Shown here piece after piece: positions 45,301 to 50,751 of a stretch of 64,000 bases of DNA. Origin of the DNA: CAZYLZ01 sp964648335 (GTDB lineage: Bacteria; Patescibacteriota; Minisyncoccia; Phycocordibacterales; UBA2100); the NCBI GenBank assembly GCA_964648335.1, contig CAZYLZ010000001.1, forward strand, positions 62,001 through 126,000, in the 5' to 3' direction. Made by a program: the position numbers and the translations under genes. Position 1 is the stretch's first letter; the number at the start of each line of letters is the position of its first letter. The notes beneath the pieces are model-generated. The model searched no databases. It saw only the letters and a program-made list of their open reading frames with translations, and was not told the origin of the DNA.

Positions 45301-48300
45301 CGCTGACATGGCCATATTCGACCACGACAGCGACTCGGACATACCATTTAACGCGACCGATGCCGGATCGGACACACTGGTAGTCGAACCGGATACCAAA
45401 CTCATCGTCTGGACGGGTAAGACATTCGCACCGGCAGGCGACATCACCCTGCAATCCGGCGGATCCGGAAATGTCTGGGACGGATCGCTCCAGCTATTCA
45501 ATAACGCGGTCTTCTCTTCTTCGGGAACGCAGTCGCACACGATTGGCGGAAATCTGACGGTAGGTACTGGTGCAAGTCTCCAAGCGGCAAGTACGACCTT
45601 TACCTTTACTGCTACGACTACCGGCAAGACAATCACGCCGAACGGCTCGAGCTTCTACAACCTCGTGTTCAACGGCTCGGGTGGAAACTGGGCGTTCTCG
45701 AACTCGACCGCGACCACGTCGAACGACTTCACAATCACGACCGGTACCGTCACCTTGCCGACGGCGACCACAACCGTAGGCGGTTCGTTCCAGAACAACG
45801 GCGGAACCTTCATGCATAACAATGGCGCGGTCGTCATGAGCTCGACGGCCTCTGGAAAGACCGTCAAAGCAGGAACAAACAATCCGTTCTACACCCTTGC
45901 CTTCAATGGCGTCGGGGGCGCATGGACCATGACCGACACGAACGCGACGTCTTCGAACAATTTCACGATAACCAACGGAAGCGTCACCGCGCCGACAGGG
46001 GTCCTGGCAGTGGGCGGCTCGTTCCAAAATGCTGGCACGTATACCAACAGCAGCGGAACACTCAAGCTCACTGCCGTAGCGGTCGGTAAGATCCTGCAGA
46101 CCGGATCGTCGAATCTCTACAACCTCGTCGTAAACGGATCGGGCGGTGCTTGGACATGGAGCGACACGAACGCGACGACAACGAACACCGTAACTATCTC
46201 AAGCGGTACACTCACACTTCCTGCGGGAACGCTCGCAGTCTTAGGTTCGTACGATTCGACCGGCGGGGCATTCACGCCAGGAACCGGAACGGTCCGATTT
46301 GCGGCGACCGCGACTGGAAAGACCGTCACGCCGAGCTCCTCTTCGTTCTACAACCTCGTATTCGACTCTGCGACCGGAGGATGGACCATCACGGGAAATG
46401 CGACCTCGACCAATAACACATCCATACTCAATGCATCCAACTTCACACTCTCACCAGGCGTGTCGCTCGGAGTGTCCGGTGCCTTCACGAATTCGGTAGG
46501 CGGAGCGAATACCACATTCACGAACTCGACCCTCTACTTGAATTCGGCTTCGACCTATTCAATAAATACGAAAACGGCTCCAGCTGAGGTATACGGCACG
46601 CTATTAATAGGTGGGAACACCGACGTTCGCATGTGGAATTCGTCTGCTGCAACGACCAGCGTCAACTCGACCGGCTCTCTCTACTCGCAAGACCACGCTG
46701 CGGTCGACGGTAGTTTGGCAATCTATGGAGAGTATGTCCGGACGTCAGGTACCGAATACTGGACGTATGCTACCGACTTCGACGGCACCGCGCTTGGTGG
46801 TTCTTCTCGTGCTGTCACCGTAAACGTCGCTACCAGCTCTACCCTGGCCTTCTCGGGCGGAACCCTCAACATGACCGGAGCGGTTGGAGCGACGACGACG
46901 GTCCGCACGACCGGATCTACTGGTACCTACAGCTTTGCGGTTTCTGGCGGCACCATCGACGCTAGCTACTATAGAATCCAAAATACCGACACGAACGGCC
47001 TTTCTATCTCGGGATCTCCGGCAATCACCTCGCTCTCCAACGGCGATTACGAGCTCTACACCAATGGAGGCACCATGATGACGATCGCCGCAGCGGCAAT
47101 CGACGCAAATGCGAGCCTCTCCGTAAGTAATGTCCGTTTCGCCACCTCGACCGGAATCGCCAGCGGTTACAACGTGACGCGAACCGGCACGCCGATAAAC
47201 GCATGGACATTTACCGGTCACTACGGAAACTACGCGGGCGAGAATTATGACAACGACGGCGGAGATGCCTGTGGAAAAATCCGGTGGGACGACAGTACCT
47301 GTCTTCTCGTAAGCCAGGATCACTACCGCTGGCGAGCTGACGACGGCGGAGAAGGAGCTCCGAATTCGGACTGGTACGATCTTACGTTCTCCAAACGCCA
47401 GAAGATTGGCATCACCAACAACGTAGCGACCGCATACACGAACCTACCGGTCAAGCTCATCGTTAACTACGACGGCGATATGCAGAGCGATTTCGACGAC
47501 CTGCGGTTCACCGATTCAAGCGGCACGACGACCTTGCGCTATTGGATCGAGTCATCGACTGCATCGGCGTCTTCAACTCTCTGGGTCAAGGTCCCGTCAC
47601 TGCCGGCATCGGGCTCCGCTGTCGTGTATATGTACTACGGCAACAACTCGACGACTACCGCGTCGAGTGGCACGAATACGTTCAAGTTCTTCGACGACTT
47701 CGAAGACAACAACATCACTGAGTACTCAGGCAATACGACCATGTTCACGACGAGCACGAGCTTCAATCATGACGGTACCTACGGACTCGATGCAGGATCA
47801 AACTTCGACCAGAGAACTACCGGCGGTATCTATCGGACGGGATCCTTGTCGGCACGCGGCGATACTGTGAGCTTCTATCAGTATGTCGACAACGCGATTC
47901 CCGACGAGCCATGTACACTCTTTGGTGTCCAAGGATCCGGGTCGAACTATGCGGTTTGTCTCGATCAGGACCCATCTGACAAGGTGTCGATCTCGAAAAA
48001 CGTCACATCGAACGACGAAGGTGGTACAGTGCTCGCTTCGACGACCCTGAGCTGGGCGACCGGCTGGTATCAGGTGAAGGTCGATTGGCTCACCACTAAC
48101 GCGATAAACGTAAACGTCTATAACAGCTCTGGTGCGCTCTTCGCGACCGCCACGGCAAGCGACTCAACGTGGTCGAGCGGCGGTGTCGGCTTCAGCTATT
48201 GGTTCATGTACGGCGGATGGGACACGTATACCGTCAAGCAGTACGTCGCTACGGATCCGAGCTATAAGTTCGGCGTCGAACAGACGTATGGCGGCGCTAC

Positions 48301-49576
48301 CTGGTATGCTGCGGAGGACACGGCGTACACCACCCGCAGCTACGGAAATAACCTACGCCTTCGTTTCTCGATTCAGAACACCGCGAGCGCTGTCTTCGGT
48401 CGCCTCTTCCGACTGCAATACGCACCGAAAGCCTCGGCGCTTAACTGCGAATCGGTCCCGTATGTAAACTACAACGACGTACCTACGCACGCCGGCGGGT
48501 GTGGATCGTCCGCCGCGTGCATGGCATCGACCACCAATTATGCAAGCGGCGATGTGACCGCGGGTCTCCTTACGTATCCCGCATCAGCTACCTTCAATGC
48601 CGGGTCGGTGATTGAAGAGCCGTCAAACCAGACCGCAAGCTCCACGGTCTCGGCAGCAGGTGCTACCGAAGTTGAGTACAACTTCCAGATGACAGCAAAT
48701 GCCACGGACAATACCTACTGCTTCAGGGCGTCCAATGGCGGCAGCGACCTTGATAACTACACGCACGTCGCAGAACTCGACATGATCTACGTTCCGATCA
48801 TCTCGAACCATAAGCTCAATAACGATGCGGATATCGCCCTCACCGAAGGAGCATCGACCACCATCGCGGTCACCGCGACCGTGACCGATCAGAACGGCTA
48901 CGCCGACCTGAGTCTCGCTTCCTCGACTGTCTATCGTTCGGGCGTCGGATCGATCTGCAGCGCCGACGCAAACTCGTGCTACCGTCTCGGTACATCATCC
49001 TGCTCGTATTCTGGCTGCTCTGGAGCTTCGTGCACGCTTACGTGCAATGCGAACGTTCAGTACATCGCCGATCCAACCGACGTAGGCAGCTCCTATTCTG
49101 CAGAGAGCTGGCTCTCGGAATTGTGGATTACCGACCTCGAGGGCAATACGGCGACTTCGTCATCGGTATCGGTCGATCTCCTGACCCTTTACGGCCTTAC
49201 CGTGAATACGGCGAATATCGACTTCGGCTCTCTCTCGGTCGGATCGACGACGGAGAATGTGAATGCGACGACGACTATCCAGAACACAGGTAACACGAAC
49301 ATCAACATCTCGGTCGCCGGAACCGATCTGGCCGGAACGCAGGGAACCATCGCAGTGGGTGAGATCAAGTATGCGACTACGACGTTCGCGTACGGAAGCT
49401 GCGCGGTCTGCCAGTTCCTGACTGGCGGCGCAACACCGGTCGTCGTCGATCTTCCGAAGCCGACGTCGACTTCGACGCCTATCACAGACGATCTGTACTG
49501 GGGTCTTAACATCCCGAACGGCACGAGCGCCGAGCTTCATAGCGGTACTAATACGTTCTTAGCAACATCGCCATAA
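30398..49576 (+). CDS. Giant modular cell-surface protein, 6392 aa
   Basis: One uninterrupted 19.2-kb frame. N-terminal TM segment (residues ~12-28), Pro/Thr/Glu-rich stalk (~86-205) and a second signal-like hydrophobic stretch near 207-231 ending in TAYAT. Then come beta-sandwich and macroglobulin-like domains (to ~1000) and His-Thr-His-rich phage tail-collar-like modules (~1010-1330). Two homologous Ig plus WNGTSWG propeller-like modules follow (~1340-3140), then a long beta-solenoid of Gly/Thr/Ser repeats with three large cassettes (~3150-5640). A DUF2341 domain (~5655-5760), a lectin-like domain and a Cys-containing C-terminal module finish it. No LPXTG motif is seen. It is probably a surface adhesin or sheath protein. 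No SD precedes the ATG; domain borders are approximate. Confidence 0.88.
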   Translation: MIKIFNAKNLQRALVLVLVLTAVAYIVRTTSGYVSAYRSEQTVHIFPTQVSAKGWNNQDAVFAQEVSAVGPLQNFSRGNSAWISIGSSPPPAPIVPVPTPAETPVLPTSTPATVDSQTVAPVVEPASAEVPTTTPEVETVLPDPAPAVEPEPSIDVSTEPASSAGSDQFPIDIPIPEVVVPAPTDVPAPAPTTEPAPEPTTRIDVARKSILASVVSGASHAFSFVIPTAYATTSDGEESSDHASSSAVETLPTTTAASTPAVAVQDIPDVAVCTNLGKDCHTIELSGFGVEGKLLDQRFQKAELNFSFASFIRENEHIDDRLLVRYYHDGKWHPAGEIYLNKEISNESNGGYFTSELEEVGAWRDLSDVRVVVEYDRGTNNTAPAEIYLDSAWVSVSYKDRVQGLVPKDAEDVSSDAPANVAFELTEPEDKSSQMLSPDGKDILFPFVDSLDDTGLVIRADKDTYDVGDGVDSVAYVSITNTKSDTDLFDLYTAFAENGGSVKEIAQFLRNVPEVTEVPLYDDVTYFCEGGWTKGSGGITYDCATSSDSKQCSWLSETRENCQVNNVVVSSEKTTDYKNAWVPIELTRDETATNRFSTGAGAFKAQTVTKSLVEILPGQTVYFRVSLSGTDDGKHPFKLVAQGVSGYGDLDMTMLKAESSLEGAQATGVAALQSHVNEQLSGRKTFDGDELPEFKFKFTSQRNFFMRSILTLARRNTFKATAQVRHESGEIEDVPAEIQYGKDGEWTLSLTEHPRAFRPGKYSIEIAIKEGSQTYTDTADFYWGVLAINTDKSAYQPGDQVNLMMAALDDRGDTICDADLVLSVLAPDGALSDIPVQRSGLCAKNNVVDVADYLATTTVAQTGVYGIDLAEYDADGTVVHRTTDSFKVEEKSPFVISRKGATRIYPVSSYSMDINVTVAMDFEGEFIESVPSDFEVLDRDGAEIRMYGSAKNLAWPLKLKEGETAHFRYIYDAPDISPYLYAVGPAEIRASAGIPFSEGKQWKLASDATGNMLLYWDQPYIPTGWTCVSCFVTDSFYQRFVMGSSTAGTNGGAATHTPTATGAVIASAGSQGVDTNNQATPVVAHTHTYTPTIAAASNLPVYRQLAIIQSNTVGEPTSIPAGAIAMFDAAVPSGWTRYAAQDGAFVRSESTSTAGVAAGSNTHTHAISGNTGAAATTANIRNPGTSVTVAAAAHTHSVSTTTVSISNTPPYVETIFGKITATSSPTNAMIAMWSGDPSAGWTTVSSSSETYANKFPLASTTYGATGGASTHTHTNITGITSGAPSATIARDSTPATTNVATAAHTHAVNVTFTSVDSNLPPYRTAVFAKRVGGAAPNGPTLHDVLFDSEKTGTSTPTFTFTASDPDGSDTLVYQFQWDDDSDLNTSPLGDRTSDVETGCSPNCFSNTVTPSNTSPFNEAEKIQFAIQTPLVSGTTYYWRVRAKESGGGGTWGSWATTTSFTYVANTAPSQWYQTEDGQFDSDTKSSVETFGSNSARLALNAPTEALIAYGEGTVQTPRYRLWNGTSWGSELSAQSVGGTIRWVVTKAAPTRNEYVLATLDDVNDINVQVYDGGAGTWGNLWEVTTGASNSLRRGVDVAYESQSGDAIAVYCDGDADPAYYVWNGTSWTFGGTIDITSANNCEYIQLASDPISDEIMLIERDTGAAYEAQVWNGSSWGNSKVMGSMTDVIHEGIAIQYEESGNQAMVLTSNGNTSGFLWNTWDGSSWGVNTTKALGDDFEWGRLRADVGSDKLSLCYIDNDSDTGVVEWDGNAWGAFAAATNERETASNGFDGRPEDCAYETTAGRDGYLMLSYSDTTNGRYQYYDGASWTAEASLSTAQDSWTVGSVRTGDGIILSMFQNDADGRYDVSSWNGASWSALQTVETVQSVTVTPFLQPIDMAAKIYRAGSGSITSGTIDFDSVPGRSSWGDVIWHTTEPSGTDVKMQVMYESAGTCSTLVPDGTLPGNSTGFDVSSSPLNLSGLSTSTYNRICLKSTLSTGNLSQPALDDWTVTWERQPYLTQTHFRWYVNATTTYNPSDPWPAGTTTDAVEDASISGLSSPIPNDILRLRVGISAANVALGTSDQLFRLQYAQSSTCSSATSWMDVGAIGSTTAKWRGVDNTSLTDGTTLTTPLLLTADVGESYEEENDTVLNPNSISVGNEGEWDWVLQHNASSSEAYCFRMITSGGEVLDQYDNYPTLITNNSPAAPLQDVPFDNQVASSTTPWFDFAAEDPESDDITYQVQIDDDSAFGSINLDRNSQSNLNDFNNIVTPADKDPFNSGQMIRFIPATALTDGVTYYWRVRAKDRNKSNEWSAWSDVRSLTIDTSIIITTWKETTLYQFANDTLEDSEATSTNDVVITPPLVNATTTGTLIDYDWKNMGNAWGELSWTDDESVGDIKYHIEYFDGTSWALIPDSDLAGNASGYDTSPVSLLGVSPTAYNQIRVRADMTNVGGTPRLQDWTIKWGIGVPQPTLTAPFDNEKVSTTTPYFKFSSTDPENNDLIYQFSYSSSPLFTSSTTRSSDIDTGFENFASSSDISPFASGSTTKYTLPFASPLTNGNTYWWRARARDPSGGNAWSPWSDAYSLTVDTAVIVSTWFQSTTEQFDTDTLNDTEANSGTARIAATNREAMVAYAETTVQTPRFKFWNGISWGSKLSGVSVGDTIRFVEAAAAPTRDEYAIATQGATGGVNVQIVNGTTDAAGNKVNMVPAVTGLTQRGVDVTYETISGDAMVVSCSGTQAVYRTWNGSAWSATSSITLAIATNCQWVKLAADPISDEIILVVRDQTTGTVDYEALVWNGSSWGNPRFIGSQVTVNDEGIAVEYEESGDQAVVAVSDGVNNDFAWTTWNGSAWSATSTRAIGNDFAGGRIKRDTGSDNMVMCYIDIDSDIGISRWDGSTFLAFQEFETLGNSLNGRPQSCEFETTAGRDGYIIGPYTNTTIGNYVVWDGASLTGPFALSTLPDSWEVRSVRTDDGNILVAAYNDADTEYDFSYWNGTTWSALEVLDANSITTVVPATIPIDIVARKYPEVVSGNVASTPIVFTSGLGPKWGSISYSKSTPGLSTFNLQVEYLTSTSSWALIPDADLSGNSTGTTTSPVDISNLNYTTYGTLRLKANLACAGVNCPTLNDWTLAWSEGVHVTGTAKQFDQTTNVTSGTAQVAVNGAIQAGKTATISGGTFDIPNVTAFTGDIITVFINGANDANEAVAITKYDGVGDMTGLKLYERHLTLGSADNPTLTNTDIGIFDNTVSGDEDIFYDVDAGNDLNLCSITGCFNSRLLVQSGTTYRPDSSSSGNVTARNLQIDGTLVADGNSFFISGSWKNNSIFTANTSTVVFTATSTSETVDSISAATSTFYAVTFGQTSGTATWTLSSDLLASSTVSVNFGTLAQSNRAIMLSSNLSFGASGAFTKGTGTTTFMGSGSNTWTDNTVAKQDLGEVMIDGSAKTIALGSGVRATNITIGSDDILTAGTSFSIDVVGNWINNNIFTAQTGTVNFVSTTAGRTITQGSSNFYNLTFNGVAGNWAFTGANLGVDNNFTISTGTVAMPTGTTTVAGSFDTNGGTFMHNNGVVLLTASGAKTVRPGASSFYDLTFNGSGSWTFVDANATTSRNTFLLAGTLTAPSGTLAIGGSFARNGGTFTHNSGTLKFTAASSKTIRLNGQNASNITFDGVGGAWSFVDTFATTTGSVTILNGYPSLASSTLAVGGSFDSAAGTFNHASGTVRFFATAAGKTIAPGTSSFANLVFDSTSGGWTITGNATTTASTTITNASSLTLSSGRSLEVKGGFTNAVGGANTTWTGSTLYLNSGTSYSLNTKTTGGDVYGTLLVGTNTNIRSWNSDAGTTTTLTGASVYSQDNNAVDGSLSIYGTYVRSSGTDYWSYATDFDGVALGGSSRQVTVRVATSSTMTFSGGALNIVGAAGATTTVRTSGSTGTYGFAVSGGSLNASFYRVQNTDASGLSLSGTPTVTSLADGDFELSTNSGSLITVASTVIDANPLAEFQRVRFATTTGITAGFNVTETGTPSSYWWFRSHYGNFAGESYDNDPGGDPGHIHWDDSGFTISVAGTVYTDEGVTHATNPLCDGSTPVVKLVVSGAASYTASCASGSGAYLMPAVQFSGDAVFTVFLDTNGGTRAATVTRTPSINLTGLDLYQNALVVRHEGSSALTIANLALYDSSDDSDIAYTATTGSPDALVLEPDNELYVLTGKTFAPGGNVTLTSGGSGTNRDARLFVATSSVYAASTTESHSIGGNLVVSGSSTFTTASTTFTFTATTTGKSIYTAQPITFHDATFNGSGANWNFVSATTSTTTISHALTITAGTISGTSDIKVSTGGISGSGTVAMTGGTVRLEGTGSFGNGTAWQFFNLIAGNGSGSGTITKSGAGTTTISNVLTVATNEALQAGSSDWVLSKGGTPFIVNGLFTVQTAPFYYTATTSTSVKATTYAALTLAPAAAGTPTFTLLGGTLSATNLTIGGANPVTVTADTNDPSLSITGDVTIGSSSTLIASNVGAFDVGGSWTNSGVFTHSSNTVRFNGSAVGKTITPGSSSFYNLTIDGPSGGWTINGNATSTNNTTLTNATSFTVSPNVSLAVLGTFTNSVGGSSTTWATSTLFLNSGTSYSLNTKTAATEVYGTLVVGANTDIRMWNSSAATTSVNATGSLYSQDHAAVDGSLYIWGEYIRSSGSDYWSYATDFDGTSLGGSSRQVNVRVATSSSISMTAGVLDIIGAPTASTTIQVQSTGNYSFGVSGGTLNASYYVLRDTDANGLNLTGSPTITSLSRGDFLLGVNGGTTMTVAGSVITTNPLKIMLGNKFATSTGITSGSNVKVTGTTGSFWKFNLHYGALGGESYDDDPGGNPGYVRWDDSDGNIVIAGTVYSDEGSTVSTVCDNSTQVVHLMVEAAGSYTGSCNSLTGAYTISNVSYNPGDNLTVYLDTNGGRRGANISTDPSVSISGMDIYENRVIVRHEDTAPLTIADMAIFDHDSDSDIPFNATDAGSDTLVVEPDTKLIVWTGKTFAPAGDITLQSGGSGNVWDGSLQLFNNAVFSSSGTQSHTIGGNLTVGTGASLQAASTTFTFTATTTGKTITPNGSSFYNLVFNGSGGNWAFSNSTATTSNDFTITTGTVTLPTATTTVGGSFQNNGGTFMHNNGAVVMSSTASGKTVKAGTNNPFYTLAFNGVGGAWTMTDTNATSSNNFTITNGSVTAPTGVLAVGGSFQNAGTYTNSSGTLKLTAVAVGKILQTGSSNLYNLVVNGSGGAWTWSDTNATTTNTVTISSGTLTLPAGTLAVLGSYDSTGGAFTPGTGTVRFAATATGKTVTPSSSSFYNLVFDSATGGWTITGNATSTNNTSILNASNFTLSPGVSLGVSGAFTNSVGGANTTFTNSTLYLNSASTYSINTKTAPAEVYGTLLIGGNTDVRMWNSSAATTSVNSTGSLYSQDHAAVDGSLAIYGEYVRTSGTEYWTYATDFDGTALGGSSRAVTVNVATSSTLAFSGGTLNMTGAVGATTTVRTTGSTGTYSFAVSGGTIDASYYRIQNTDTNGLSISGSPAITSLSNGDYELYTNGGTMMTIAAAAIDANASLSVSNVRFATSTGIASGYNVTRTGTPINAWTFTGHYGNYAGENYDNDGGDACGKIRWDDSTCLLVSQDHYRWRADDGGEGAPNSDWYDLTFSKRQKIGITNNVATAYTNLPVKLIVNYDGDMQSDFDDLRFTDSSGTTTLRYWIESSTASASSTLWVKVPSLPASGSAVVYMYYGNNSTTTASSGTNTFKFFDDFEDNNITEYSGNTTMFTTSTSFNHDGTYGLDAGSNFDQRTTGGIYRTGSLSARGDTVSFYQYVDNAIPDEPCTLFGVQGSGSNYAVCLDQDPSDKVSISKNVTSNDEGGTVLASTTLSWATGWYQVKVDWLTTNAINVNVYNSSGALFATATASDSTWSSGGVGFSYWFMYGGWDTYTVKQYVATDPSYKFGVEQTYGGATWYAAEDTAYTTRSYGNNLRLRFSIQNTASAVFGRLFRLQYAPKASALNCESVPYVNYNDVPTHAGGCGSSAACMASTTNYASGDVTAGLLTYPASATFNAGSVIEEPSNQTASSTVSAAGATEVEYNFQMTANATDNTYCFRASNGGSDLDNYTHVAELDMIYVPIISNHKLNNDADIALTEGASTTIAVTATVTDQNGYADLSLASSTVYRSGVGSICSADANSCYRLGTSSCSYSGCSGASCTLTCNANVQYIADPTDVGSSYSAESWLSELWITDLEGNTATSSSVSVDLLTLYGLTVNTANIDFGSLSVGSTTENVNATTTIQNTGNTNINISVAGTDLAGTQGTIAVGEIKYATTTFAYGSCAVCQFLTGGATPVVVDLPKPTSTSTPITDDLYWGLNIPNGTSAELHSGTNTFLATSP
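33436..34385 (+). other. Phage tail-collar-like modules inside the giant protein
   Basis: Three successive units encode PTGW/PSGW/SAGW motifs followed by His-Thr-His clusters (AHTHTYT, NTHTHAIS, STHTHTN) and a PPY or LPVY segment. This is the pattern of tail-fibre collar domains, where His-x-His pairs bind metal ions along a trimeric fibre. Confidence 0.65.
34808..36441 (+). repeat. Propeller-like module, copy 1 (giant protein)
   Basis: The region encodes repeated WNGTSWG and WDGSSWG blades of about 50-60 residues and closes with a TWE strand region. A homologous module of nearly equal length lies at 38186-39810. Confidence 0.65.
38186..39810 (+). repeat. Propeller-like module, copy 2 (giant protein)
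   Basis: The order of blade motifs matches copy 1 (VQTPRFKFWNGISWGSKLSG here, VQTPRYRLWNGTSWGSELSA there). The protein-level likeness is clear and the DNA is well diverged, so the duplication is old. Confidence 0.7.
41795..43230 (+). repeat. Large solenoid cassette, copy 1 (giant protein)
   Basis: The cassette begins at YLNSGTSYSLNTKT and contains YSQDNNAVDGSLSIYGTYVR, HYGNFAGESYDNDPGG, VFLDTNGGTRAA, VVRHEGSSALTIA and GKTFAPGGNVTL before returning to the short solenoid repeats. Confidence 0.75.
44215..45640 (+). repeat. Large solenoid cassette, copy 2 (giant protein)
   Basis: It has the same order of motifs as copy 1, 2420 nt downstream. A stretch near 44320-44395 is nearly identical at DNA level to the start of copy 3. 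Confidence 0.78.
46532..47310 (+). repeat. Large solenoid cassette, copy 3, truncated (giant protein)
   Basis: It matches the first half of copies 1 and 2, including YSQDHAAVDGSLAIYGEYVR and HYGNYAGENYDND, then passes into WRADDGGEG and the DUF2341 domain, so the second half of the cassette is missing. Confidence 0.75.
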
Positions 49577-49580
49577 CCAT

Positions 49581-50267
49581 ATGAACCAACAAACACAACC
49601 ACAGTCACGTGTCTCATCAGTAGCACGACTCGTGACCATGCCTGCGATCCTACTTCTCATTGCGGCTGCTGTGCTCGCGTACTTGTTTCTCCGTTCGAAT
49701 ACCGAGCTTTCGAACGTATATGCCGACTACGACCGATCGGGGAAGACATATTCGGATGCGGCGTTTCTGGTCGGTTCTAACAGCAATCCGCTCCGTATCG
49801 AGCTCAATCAGGTGCTTGCCGAAGTTCTTGGCAAGGCCATGACTCCGGACGAGCGGATGGAAAAAGTACGGCGCGGCAGGGAATTACTCGTCGAATCAGC
49901 ACGACAGATTGATGCTATCGGAGACAGCGGTGACGTATCGTCGAGTTCAATCAAGCTTCTCGACTCGACGTCGCGCGGATTGGGGAACCTCTATGCTCGA
50001 CCTGGAGCGGCGAAAGTGGTCGAACTCTCACGAACGAAGAGCAACATGATTGCGGACATCCGCGGGCTCTCGTACAAGACCAACTACTACATCTCGCAGA
50101 TCTTCGACCGTATCGAGCGGGATGGAGGAGCGCTGACTCAGGATCATATTAAGGAGCTCAACGCGAGGATCCCCGAACTGGAGGCTGAATTTGACCGCCG
50201 AGCGAACCTGTACACTGATCTCGAGAGCATCAACTATAAGATACAGAACGAGATGGCTGGCAGATGA
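49581..50267 (+). CDS. Hypothetical protein with N-terminal TM and helical domain
   Basis: The 228-residue product has a TM segment near residues 20-38 and a long, mostly helical extracytoplasmic part with coiled-coil character. The ATG is 4 nt after the giant gene stop, so it is almost certainly co-transcribed and translationally coupled. No family is recognised. Its position suggests a partner or anchor of the giant protein; this rests on context only. Confidence 0.7.
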   Translation: MNQQTQPQSRVSSVARLVTMPAILLLIAAAVLAYLFLRSNTELSNVYADYDRSGKTYSDAAFLVGSNSNPLRIELNQVLAEVLGKAMTPDERMEKVRRGRELLVESARQIDAIGDSGDVSSSSIKLLDSTSRGLGNLYARPGAAKVVELSRTKSNMIADIRGLSYKTNYYISQIFDRIERDGGALTQDHIKELNARIPELEAEFDRRANLYTDLESINYKIQNEMAGR

Positions 50268-50318
50268 CCTCTATGAAGCGTGGATTGCAGGGCGGACGTT
50301 GTGGTAAACTTATCCGAT

Positions 50319-50666
50319 ATGGATGAACAGATACCGCCAGTACCACCGGTGCCGCGCCGAACGCGCCCAGGCCTTTTCTCCCGCATTTGGCACACCGCCG
50401 TGGTCGCCTTCGATAATCTCTTGGATTCTTCGGTCAGGAATGTGGCTATCATGTGGCGTGAGTTCGACCTCTTCTTTGGTGCACTCGCGTTCTTCGTTGG
50501 ACTCCTCGGTTTCGACGCCGGTAAGTTCTGCGACGGCAACACAGCCGACTACCTCTCATGCACACGGCCTACCGCCTACTACTATTTCGATTCGATCGAC
50601 ATCGCACTCGTCGTCCTCGGTGCTTTCTTTATCATGTTGTGGACTCTGAAGCGCGCTCGGCGATAG
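50319..50666 (+). CDS. Small membrane protein with two TM segments
   Basis: The 116-residue protein starts MDEQIPPVPPVP, has a basic Pro-rich cytoplasmic N-terminus and TM segments near residues 54-70 and 92-110. Between them is an extracytoplasmic loop with two Cys (FCDGNTADYLSC). The ATG at 50319 is preferred over the TTG at 50280; TAAACT with an extended TGG element ends 8 nt upstream. Function unknown. Confidence 0.62.
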   Translation: MDEQIPPVPPVPRRTRPGLFSRIWHTAVVAFDNLLDSSVRNVAIMWREFDLFFGALAFFVGLLGFDAGKFCDGNTADYLSCTRPTAYYYFDSIDIALVVLGAFFIMLWTLKRARR

Positions 50667-50751
50667 ATTGTTTCTAGTACTGGATATCTGGGTAACGGGG
50701 GATGATACAATTCCACTATGTGTTTTAGTGTTTTAACACGCGGCTAACCGT

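Noticed and set aside
39800..47310. Repeats in the giant gene as a CRISPR-like array
   Set aside because: The repeats are degenerate protein-coding units in frame, without constant spacers, and no cas gene is present.
30568..48811. Many ORFs of 60-230 codons antisense to or out of frame with the giant gene
   Set aside because: They are shadows of the codon bias and repeats of the giant gene; none has an SD, promoter or recognisable domain.
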